NCBI GenBank assembly: GCA_038501625.1
Contig: JAZAYU010000001.1
Coordinates: 9,165,374 to 9,229,373, forward strand
Length of the DNA stretch: 64,000 nucleotides
Reading direction: 5' to 3'
Source of the DNA: Corbicula japonica
Taxonomy: Eukaryota; Mollusca; Bivalvia; Venerida; Cyrenidae
Below the pieces are notes generated by a model that had not been told where the DNA came from, made no database searches, and saw only the letters and a list, made by a program, of their open reading frames with translations. Positions 26,401-38,400 of the stretch are shown one piece after another (position 1 is the stretch's first letter; every line of letters starts with the position of its first letter). The position numbers and the translations under genes were made by a program.

Positions 26401-29400
26401 TCACCTGTCAACAACTGCTCAATGGTTGCAAGAGTTGTGTGCAAGTTTGGTAAAATCAAGTCAAAAATTAAAAAAAAAGGCAATTCAAGAACATGATTTT
26501 AATAATTTGAGTAGAGATCATTAATATCAATATTCATACCAAATTTGATGACAATCAGATAAAAAATGTGACCTCTATTGCATTAACAAAATTTTTGCTT
26601 TAATCTGACCTAGTGACCTAGTTTTTGACCCAAGATGACCCAGTTTCAATAGGGGTCATCACACCACCAAGAGAAACATTCTGACCAAGTTTGATGAAAA
26701 TCGGTTGAAAACTGTGGCCTCTATCGCGTTAACAAAGAAAATGTTGACGGACGACGGACGCCGGACGACGGACATCTGGTGCCCCTCTGATCACAATAGC
26801 TCACTCAGAGCCTTCGGCTCTGGTGAGCTAAGAATTAAGCTGCTATTGTGGAGAAAATGTAACAAGATGATGCTTTATACCAAATATCTAAGCTCTAGGC
26901 CTAACGGTTTCAGAGAAGAAGATTTTTAAAGATTTACTGTATAACACTATGTAATAAAACTAGGGCCCCCTGGGGCGGAGCCATTTTCGACCCCAGGAGA
27001 ATATTTTGAACAACTTTTGTAGAGGACCACTACATGATGACACATACCAAATACCAAGGTTCTAGGCCTTGTGGTTTTAGAGAAGAAGATTTTTTTAAGT
27101 TTTCCCTATATAAGTCTATGTAAAACAAGTGACCCCTGGGGCGGGGCCATTTTTGACCCCAGGGGGATAGTTTGAACAATTTTGGTAGAGGACCACTAGA
27201 TGATGCTGTATGTCAAATGTTAAGGCTCTAGGCCTTGTGGTTTTAAAGAAGAAGATTTTCATGATTTTCCTATATAAATATATGTAAACCAAGAACACCC
27301 TAGGGCGTGGACGATTTTGGCCCAGGGGAAACAAATTTAGTAGACATCCATTAGACAATGCTACTTACCAAATATCTAAGCTGTACGAATTGTGGTTTGT
27401 GAGAAGATTTTTAAAGATTTCCTATACCAGTCTGGGGCGGGGCCAATTTTGACCCCAGGGAAATAATTTGAACAATCTTCATCAACTTTTGCCCAGGGGT
27501 TTCAGAGGAGATGTGGTTTGAAGTAAAAGTTTACGGACGCCGAACGGACGGACGCCGGACAAATTGTGATCACAAAAGCTCACCTTGTCACTACCTGACA
27601 GGTGAGCTAAACAAGAGGGCCATGATGCCCTGAATCGCTCACCCGAGTATGAAACTCAAGTTATTAACCAGAAACTGAATTTTTATTTTTAGCAACAGTG
27701 ACCTTGACCTTGATCAGAGATACCTGGGTAGCAATCCCAAGCTGCCGTTTGATATAAGCTACTCATACACCAAGTGTGGAGTCAAAAAACCAAAGCAAAC
27801 TCAAGTTATTAAGTGGAAACTGAATTTCTATTTTTAGAAACAGTGACCTTGACCTTGATCACAGACAAGTAGGTAGCTTTCCCAAGTTGCCTCTTAATTT
27901 AAGCTATCCATATACCAAGTTTGGAGTCAATAGGCCAAAGCAATCTCAAGTAATTAAGTAGAAACTGAATTTCTATTTTTAATAACAGTGACCTCAACCC
28001 TAATCACAGACACCTGAGTAGCAACCCCAAGCTGCCTCTAGATATAAGCTATCCATATACCAAGTTTGGAGTCAATAGGCCAAAGCAATCTCAAGTAATT
28101 AAGTAGAAACTGCATGTCTATTTTAGTAACAGTGACCTTGACCTTAATCACAGACACCTGGGTAGCAACCCCAAGCTGCCTTTTGATACAAGTTACCCAT
28201 ACATCAAGTTTGGAGTCAATATGCCAAAGCAACTCAAGTTATTAAGCAGAAACTGAATTTCTATTTTTAGCAACAGTGACCTTGACCTTGATCACAGACA
28301 TCTGGGTAGCAACCCCAAGCTGCCTTTTGATATAAGCTACCCATACACCAAGTTTGGAGTCAATAGGCCTAAGCAAACTCAAGTAATTGAGCAAAGACCG
28401 AATTTCTATTTTTAGCAACAGTGACCTTGATCACAGACACCTGGGTAGCAACCCAAGCTGCCTTTTGATATAAGCTACCCATACACCAAGTTTGGAGTCA
28501 ATGGGCCTAAGCAAACTCAAGTAATTGAGCAAAGACTGAATTTCTATTTTTAGCAATAGTGACCTTGACCTTGATCACAGACACCTGGGTAGCAACCCCA
28601 AGCTGCCTTTTGATATAAGCTACCCATACACCAAGTTTGGAGTCAATTGGCCTAAGCAACCTCAAGTAATTGAGAAAAGACTGAATTTCTATTTTTAGCA
28701 ACAGTGACCTTGACCTTGATCACAGACACCTGGGTAGCAACCCCAAGCTGCCGTTTGATATAAGCTACCCATACACCAAGTTTGGAGTCAATAACCCTAA
28801 GCAAACTCAAGTAATTCAGCAGACTGAATTTCTATTTTTAGCAGCAGTGACCTTGACCTTGACCCTGTGGTCATGATTTGAACAACTTTTGTAGACATCA
28901 GTGCCAGGATGCTTCAGGACAAGTTTGGTTAAGATCCATCAAGTGGTTTCAGAGGAGATGTTGTTTAAAGGAAATTGTTGACGGACGCCGGACAAAGACG
29001 GGTCACAATAGCTCACCATGAGCCTATGGCTCAGGTGAGCTAAAAACTAGATGGGTGTTTGAAGTTAAGCACTTGATTTGCCTTTAGGTGCCATTTCAGA
29101 ATAAAAATTAAAGTACAAAAAGGGGCATAACTCCATCAAATGTGATCTTGACCTCAAGAACTTGTCATCATCAAGAGCGTGTTGTCATAAGCAATATAAT
29201 ATGGAAGTTTTATAAAGAAATATCAAGAAATGGCAAAGTTATAGCCAATGTTAAGTTTTCGTGACTGAAGGACGAACCAAGTGATCCCTAAGTATCGCCT
29301 TTACTTTGAAAGGCAACGCAATAAAAAGTAGTGTATCCATCACCAAGCGAGCATGCATTGGGTAACAATTATGTGGGAGAATTTAGAAGATTTGACATTG

Positions 29401-32400
29401 TGAAGTGAAAGACATACTTTGCAAAATAAAAATAGAACAAATGGTGCTAGCTACTAATGAAGTGACAACATCAAAACCAGGGGGACAAGAAATTGGGACT
29501 AACTGTTGTCTGAGGCCAAAGGCATGAAATCAGCAAGCCTGCTACACCCGCCAATACCTTGGGCACTGTAACCAACGGTACCCAGCTTTGCAAGGGCAGC
29601 AATGTTCACCAAAGGAGCACTAGAATTGCTGTTTGTACTACCAGCATCCACGGAGATTCCACTGTCGGACATGGCAGGGCTATGCGAGTTTCTGGACAGG
29701 CTACGGCTCTCGATTGTAGATCGGCTACGACCAATTGGAAAAGCATTAGGTGGCATGTGTGACAGACCATGGAAGTTGAACTCTCCAATGGTACCAGGGG
29801 TAGAAGCAGGTGTCATGCTCATAAAGTCGCTCTGCACCGGAGGCATAATAGTGGTATCTGGACTGATCAGTCCAGACTGCAAGTTGAAACCCTCATTCTC
29901 AAATGATGAATGTAAAGAGGACAAAGGTCTTTCTGGTAACTGAAATAGATCAAATAAAACCAGTCAACCTATTCCACTGTTACAAAATGTATACAACTTT
30001 GCATTTTTAATAAAACAATGTTTTAAACTGCTGTTCTATCTGGTTTGACCAGATTTTAATTAAAATGGCAGACAACAAAAATTGATTAGCACTGGGATGT
30101 TTCATAATTAACCTGCACTGTTTGCCACAAGCAAATTCCCAATACATGAACAAATACCTAAATTTTAAAACTGTAATGAAGAATGTATACATTAAATGGT
30201 CAAATTTAATAATTTTTAGCGAATATATGGGTATAATTCTGGATAAAATTGTATAAACAACTGTATCACAATTATGTGTTGAGCAAACAACTTTTAATAA
30301 AATCCATTTTAGCACACCGAGTGTTTCCCAATTCTAATGTTTTCGGAATATGGCAGCCATGTTAATACAACTTCTGTAGTTGGCATATGTTAACAATTCT
30401 TGCTTCCAAACATTCAATACTGTGGTATCATTTTATTTAGCGATGGCTTAATTTTCGTGTATTTCGCGCTCGGGCCAGTGCGCGAATTTAAAACCTAAGC
30501 TAAATTTTAACCATAAAGTTCCACATACGTATCCGGAACGTGGTAACGTCCGAATTTACCTACACTTTGTATTTAGTTGCCCGTATCGCTATTTTATATG
30601 AATTTGAGGTATTGAATAATTATATTCATAAAGGAAATAAAATTAGTTATTAATGTCGAATTTCTTTTGGAATATTTTTTAATGTTACTTTAAAACTGTA
30701 ACGAAAAATAAAGTCTGTGCATTTAGGTCAGAATAAGTCATGTTTTACCGAACAGCATCGTTGTCATCTCATTCAGTTTATTTTGACATTTAAATTAACA
30801 AACCCTTTAAATTGTTTTACGATTTATTGACAATTATGAACATAAAACGGGTACGCAATTTAACAATCCAATTATGTTATGAATGATGAATGGTCCGGAT
30901 AGATGGATCATACGGGTTCCGTGTCAATTAGTGGCACCAAATAAACAGCTGTCCGATAATTGACTAACAAAAGAAGTGGATGCTGACAGGGGCCAACTGA
31001 CATATGGTTAGCTCGCGTGTTCAAATAAACAAGAGGCCCTATATCGCTCACCCGAGTACAAAAGTACTCTCAGCTTTACCCCAGGGCCTACATTTAAATA
31101 ATGCTGGTAAAGGGTCTCTTTACAATACTCAACACCAAATATCTAAGGTCTAGTCGCATTAGTTTCAGAGAAAAATGATTATTTATGTTTACCTATATAA
31201 ATCAATGCAAACTAAGAGAACCCTGGAGCGTGGCCAATTTTGGCCCAGGGGACATAATTTGAACAAACTTGGTAGATATCCACTGGACAATGCTACATAC
31301 CAAATATCTAAGCTTAAGGCATTGAGGTATCCAGTAAGAAGATTTTTAACTAGAAATGTGTCCATAGGACACGGATGCCCCCGCTATGCATCGTTTTCAG
31401 ATACTAAAGTGCAATGATGGGAATAATAGCATTTCATAGACAGTGATGTTCGAGTAATTATAAGAATATGCATAAACTTGATGATCAAGTGAATTATTTG
31501 TATTTGAGGCACTGTTGTCTTCTCATTACGGAAATGTCTGTGAAGAAGTTGGTGGTAATGCAATGCAATGTCATAGTGAACATTTGTGCCAAGTTATTTT
31601 GAAATCCCTTCCTTCACAAAGAAGTTATAGCCCGAACAAGTAAATTCAAGTTTTAGTAACTGTGACCTTGACCTTGGACTTACAGGCATGGGTAATGTAC
31701 GCAACACACCACCTTGTCATGGTGAACATTTGTGCCAAGTTATTTTGAAAACCCTCCATTCAAAAGAGTTATAGCCCAGACAAGGAAATTCTATTTTTAG
31801 TAACAGTGACCTTGACCTTGGACCTACAGGCATGGACATGGTACAAGACTCACCACCTTGTCATGGTGAACATTTCTGCCAAGTTATTTTGAAATTACTC
31901 TATTCCTAACGTAGTTACAACCCTGACAAGAAAATTCTATTTTAGTAACAGTGACCTTGACCTTGGACGTACAGGCATGGGCATGGTATGGGACACACCA
32001 TCTTGTCATGATGAACAATTGTGTCAAGTTATTTTGAAATCAATCTATTCCTAACAAAGTTACAGCCCGGACAAGAGAATTCTATTTTTAGTAACAGTGA
32101 CCTTGACCTACAGGCATGGGCATGATACGCGATACACCGCCCTGTCATGGTTAACACTTGTGTCAAGTTATTTTAAAATTCCTCCATTTATAATGAAGTT
32201 ACAGCCCAGACAAGAAAATTCTATTTTTAGTAACAGTGACCTTGACCTTGGACCTTCAGGCTTGGGTATTGTGCGGACACACTGCCTTGTCATAGTGAAC
32301 ATTTGAACAAAGTTATTTTGAAATCCCTCCTTTCATAACAAAGTAACAGCCCGGACAAGAGAATTCTATTTTTAGTAACAGTGACCTTGACCTTTGACCG

Positions 32401-35400
32401 ACAGGCATGGGCATGGTACGCGACACATCGCCCTGTCTTGGTTAACATTTGTGCCAAGTTATTTTGAAATCCCTCCATTCATAACAAAGTAACAGCCCGG
32501 ACAAGAAAATTCTATTTTTAGTAACAGTGACCTTGACCTTCCATCTAATGGCTTGGGCATGTACGTGACATACCGTCTTGATATGGTGAACAATTATACC
32601 AAGTTATTCAAAAATCCAATAAGAAATAACAAAGTTACAGAGCGGACAAGATTTTGCAAGAAAATTCTATTTTTAGTAACAGTGACCTTGACCTTAGACC
32701 TACCGGCATGGATATTGTCACGACACACCGCCTTGTTATGGTTAACATTTGTGCCAAGTTATTTTGAAATCCCTCCATTCCAAACAAAGTTAAGGGCAAA
32801 GTGTATATTTTTCTTAACACAAAATGTAAGTGAAAAAGGGGCATAATTTGAAAAAAATTGGAAGCAGGGTTATGGGTCTTGTTGGTTATGATGTAGATTT
32901 TGATGGTGAAAATATATTTCAAGTTTCAGATATCTCAAGTAGTTTTAAAGTTATGGGCAAAATGCATATTTTGCTTAACACAAAATATAAGAAACAAGAT
33001 ATATTCCTATTAAAACTAATGTAAATGGAAGTATCAAAGGGCCATAACTTCTGAACGGAACATGTAAGAGCAAAACCCCACCTCTATGCACAACAACATA
33101 TCAGGCCAAGCATTGCGGTAAAGTTTCATCAAATTCCCAGCAGAGGTGTAGGAGGAGTTGCGTTCATGAAATATACTCCTATTAAAACTAATGTAAATGG
33201 AAGTATCAAAGGGCCATAACTTCTGAACGGAACATGTAAGAGCGAAACCCCACCTTCATGCACAACAACATATCAGGCCAAGCATTGTGGTCAAGTTTCA
33301 TTGAATTCCCACCAGTAGTGTAGGAGGAGTTGCGTTCACGAGATATACTCCTATTAAAACTAATGTAAATGGAAGTATCAAAGGGCCATAACTTCTGAAC
33401 GGAACATGTAAGAGCGAAACCCCACCTTTATGCACAACATATCAGGCCAAGCATTGTGGTCAAGTTTCATTAAATTCCCACCAGTAGTGTAGGAGGAGTT
33501 GCGTTCACGAGATATACTCCTATTAAAACTAATGTAAATGGAAGTATCAAAGGGCCATAACTTCTGAACGGAACATGTAAGAGCGAAACCCCACCTTCAT
33601 GCACAACTACATATCAGGCCAAGCATTGTGGTCAAGTTTCATTAAATTCCCACCAGTAGTGTAGGAGTTGCGTTCACGAGAATATCGGATGGACGGACGG
33701 AAGGACGGACGGACGGACAGGAGCAACTCTTAATGCCCGTCGCCATTTCATGGCGGGGGCATAAAAATTGCCTTTTTTACATATTAAGGGCCCCCTGGGC
33801 GGGGCCAATATTGACCCAAGGGCCAACATTTAAACAATGTTGGTAAAGGGTCTCTTCACAATACTCAACACCAAATATCTAAGGTCTAGTCCTATTAGTT
33901 TCAGAGAAAAATGATTTTTCATGTTTTTCCTATATAAATCAATGTAAACTAAGAGAACCCTGAGGCGTGGCCAATTTTGGCCCAGGGGACATAATTTGAA
34001 CAGACTTGGTAGATATCCACTAGACAATGCTACATACCAAATATCTAAGCTTTAGGCATTGAGGTTTCAAGTAGAAAGATTTTTAAAGTTTGCCTTTTTC
34101 ACATATTAAGGGCTCCCGGGGAGGGGACAATTTTGACCCCATGGCCAACTTTTAAACAAAGTTGATAAAGGGTCTCTACACAATACTCAGCACCAAATAT
34201 CTAAGATTTAGTCCTATTAGTTTTGGAGAAAAATGATTTTTCATGTTTTTCTTAAATAACTATATGTAAACCAAGAGAACCCTAGGGCATGGCAGATTTT
34301 GGCCCAGGGGACATAATTTGAACAAATTTAGTAGACATCTATTAGACAATGCTACTTACAAAATATCTAAGCTGTACGCATTGTGGTTTGTGAAAAGAAG
34401 CTTTTTAAAGATTTCCTATATAAGTCTATGTAAAATGAAGTGACCCCTGGGGCGGGGCCAATTTTGACCCCAGGGAAATAATTTGAACTATCTTTGTAGA
34501 GTTCCACTAGAGGGTGCTAAATGCCAAATATCTAAGCTCTAGGCCTTGTGGTTTCAGACAAGAAGATTTTTAAAGTTTTTCCTATATAAGTCTATGTAAA
34601 ATGAAGTGACCCCTGGGGCGGGGCCAATTTTGACCCCAGGGAAATAATTTGAACAATCTTTGTACAGTTCCACTAGAGGATGCTAAAATGCCAAATATCT
34701 AAGCTTTAGGCCTTGTGGTTTCAGACAAGAAGATTTTTAAAGTTTTTCCTCTATAAGTCTATATAAAATGAAGTGACCCCTGCGGCGGAGCCAATTTTGA
34801 CCCCAGGGAAATAATTTGAACAATCTTTGTAGACTTCCACTAGAGGGTGCTAAATGCCAAATATCTAAGCTCTAGGCCTTGTGGTTTCAGACAAGAAGAT
34901 TTTTAAAGTTTTTCCTATATAAGTCTATGTAAAATGAAGTGACCCCTGGGGCGAGGCCAATTTTGACCCCAGGGAAATAACTTGAACAATCTTTGTAGAG
35001 TTCCACTAGAGGATGCTAAATGCCAAATATCTAAGCTCTAGGCCTTGTGGTTTTAGACAAGAAGATTTTTAAAGTTTTTCCAATATAAGTCTATGTAAAA
35101 TGAAGTGACCCCTGGAGCGGGGCCAATTTTGACCCCAGGGGAATAATTTGAACAATCTTTGTAGAGTTCCACTAGAGGATGCTAAATGCCAAATATCTAA
35201 GCTCTAGGCCTTGTGGTTTCAGACAAGAAGATTTTTAAAGTTTTTCCTATATAAGTCTATATAAAATGAAGTGACCCCTGGGGCGGGCCAATTTTGACCC
35301 CAGGGAAATAATTTGAACTATCTTTGTAGAGTTCCACTAGAGGGTGCTAAATGCCAAATATCTAAGCTCTAGGCCTTGTGGTTTCAGACAAGAAGATTTT

Positions 35401-38400
35401 TAAAGTTTTTCCTATACAAGTCTATGTAAAATGAAGTGACCCCTGGGGCGGGGCCAATTTTGACCCCAGGAAAATAATTTGAACAATCTTTGTAGAGTTC
35501 CACTAGAGGATGCTAAATGCCAAATATCTAAGCTCTAGGCCTTGTGGTTTCAGACAAGAAGATTTTTAAAGTTGTTCCTATATAAGTCTATGTAAAATGA
35601 AGTGACCCCTGGGGTGGGGCCAATTTTGACCCCAGGGAAATAATTTGAACAATCTTTGTAGAGTTCAACTTGAGGGTGCTAAATGCCAAATATCTAAGCT
35701 CTAGGCCTTTTGGTTTCAGACAAGATTTTTAAAGTTTTTCCTTTCGGTTGCCATGGCAACCAGAGTTCTGCATGGAATTGATTTCTTTGAACAACTTTGG
35801 AAGAGCTTCATGCAAGGAACATCTGTGGCAAGTTTCATCAACTTTGGCCCAGGGGTTTAAGAGGAGATGTTGTTTAAAGCAAAAATTGACGACGCACGAC
35901 GGACACGGGGCGATCCTAAAAGCTCACCATGAGCACAAGTGCTCAGGTGAGCTAACAAAGGGTAACAATAACAGATTGGTCAGATATAGATTATAATAAT
36001 GATTTTGGTTAATTTATTTTTTTTTTGGAAAATTGGTTTTACACGAATTTACGTCCGCGCCAAACAGTCATTTTCGGCGATTGCGCAAAATTTCGTGCTG
36101 GCGAAATTAAATGATACCACAGTATTCAATTTAATAACCAGTTGATCTGCTTACACTTAATCTTTATCAAAGAGAGCACTGGTCATCCACTTTTTTCATC
36201 TGCCCTTGACTCAAAATTATAACGACTCTAAGAACCTTCAGTATTTTCCTCAAATATACAAATAGTAAAATATTTCATTAAACCTACTTTACATTCTTCT
36301 TTCTTTTGGAAATCTCCAAAGTGTTTCTTGACTGCCTCCTCAAACTCTTTATTGTCAGTCTTGAATTTAATGCTGATATCTACATCTGGATCCGGGGTAT
36401 TATTGATCAATGACAACATCTGTGCACTGATCTTTTTCTTCATTAACAGCAAGTGAAGGGCGCTACCATTGTTTAGGATGTGCTCTGTAAAGTTACAGCT
36501 ATCTTCTAGTCTTTCGGTGGCTTTCTCAACACTATGACAAAGGTCCATCACAGACAACTCCTTACTGGATTGTAAAGTATCCAGCTCAGACAGCAATTCG
36601 TCCTGAAATCATCAACAAATGCCTAGCTTCAAAAATTGGTTTTTAAAACCTTTTTTTAGAATTATAGATTAAAGCCAAATAATGTTTGGTTGCTGAGTGG
36701 TAAATGAAATCAGTTTTCAGTCTAATATTTACAGTCATGCCATGTCTTGAGGTTGCTTTGTATGAATTGAATGTAGACTTCTGCATTTCTCCTTCAAGGT
36801 CTCGGACTTAAAACATTTCAAACTTGGGAGCGAAATGCTCTGGCTGATCACTTCTCTCATGAACAGTAACAAAATTCAATTGCAAACAGTAAAAGGATGC
36901 AGTAGTGGGTCAGTCAGTGCAGGGCTTTTCATCAGAAAACTGGGAAGAGGCCCTGGCCTTTCCAATTGGGAAATTTATGCGCAATAATTGTTTATTTTGG
37001 GAAAACAAAATTAATTGAAAGATGTGTTCCACTTTATGAAATTGAATAGTAATAGGTTTTTTTTAACTTGAATCTAATTTATTATGCACTTTATTTTCCA
37101 AACTTCAATTTTCAAACACTCCTCCCAGGAGTTTTAACCATTTTTGGACATTTTACCTAGCATTTTGGGAAGAGTTTCTGCCACAATTGGCAAAATATTA
37201 TATATTTGGATTGGGAGGAGGCCTTTTATAGGCCTCTGTTATATTAAGGATGAAAAGCCCTGCAGTGTTACAGAGAAAATTCACCAGCCCCATGATCTTC
37301 GCGAGACCACAGCAGATGACTGTTCTTACTTCAGGGTATGCGGACATACTTCAGGGACTCAAACCCTTCACTCCATATATACAACTTGAATGGCATGGGT
37401 GAACCGTGTAGATCTAGATTAGCTGGCACATCTGTCCTGTCTAGTCAGAATCCAAGGCTTTTTTACATTGCAAGGGGAAGGGGCTCATGCCCTATAATTT
37501 TTGGGAAAATAGCGTGATTTTTTCTATGAAGGGGAATGAAAAAATCTGATGTAAAGTTAATTTTGGGGGAAAACTGCATGATTTTAAAGAAATTTTCTGA
37601 GGGGAGAGGCGCCCATTAACGGCCCCTACTAAAGATGGAAAAAAAGCCCTGGAATCTACAATATTCATTTATAGATTCATATGTTCCTATTTCTAACCAA
37701 GACAACACTGCAGAACCAGATCACTCACATGATGAAAGGCATATATATGGATTTAAGGGTTAAGAATCAAAATGTTTCCCAAATTTTTTATCAAAATCAC
37801 TGGTATGCAGATGAGGCAGATAGAGCCACGTGACTTCTGTAACATCTCACACCTATGCCAGCTTTGCCTTAAATGAAAACCTTTTTATTACTGATTATTA
37901 ACCGTAACTTCTCCGACGATGTATTTTTTCATTGTTATCTTAATCTTAACGGCATTGTTGTTTCAGCTGTCCAGAAACATGGTGATAAGAAAATTACACA
38001 AACAACACATAAATCATTTATCTGCAGAAGATGTAACAATGATCAAATAAATAATCGCAACATCCTACCCTTCTTTTCTCCAAGATAGCCTTGTAACTCT
38101 GGAATGTTTCAATTATCAAGTCTTTAGCATTATCTCTCTGACTCTGCAGCTCCCCCAATGAGCTCATCAATGTAGTTGAAGCATCTTCAAATACGGCAAT
38201 TTTATCCTTGCAATCACTGATGAGATGTTTTAAGTAATCCCTCTCATTTTCTTCCAGGTCTTGAACTCTTTCTGGCTGATGCTTTGGAGGTTTGTGATTA
38301 CTCACTATACAGTCATTACAAATTGGAACCTGTCAACAACAAGTGTCTAAATTACAAAAATTGTTTTGGTTTTACAATTGCAAGTAAGGGAGTAAAAGAG

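Larger units (their letters stand above)
30419..36123. mobile_element. Outer TIR element with 7-bp target duplication ATTCAAT
   Basis: Ends ACTGTGGTATCATTTTATTT and AAATTAAATGATACCACAGT, flanked by ATTCAAT at 30412-30418 and 36124-36130. Subterminal GCGC-rich segments with TTTCGCGC/GCGCAAAATTTCG motifs. It contains 31029-35955, which in turn contains 31350-33766. Without inserts it would be under 0.8 kb, so a non-autonomous element. Superfamily unassigned; 7 or 8 bp would fit hAT or P types. Confidence 0.75.

Noticed and set aside
29602..29943. 113-residue plus-strand frame
   Set aside because: Antisense shadow of linker exon 6.
30007..30315. 102-residue minus-strand frame in intron 5
   Set aside because: AT-rich with hydrophobic low-information translation; no domain and intronic.
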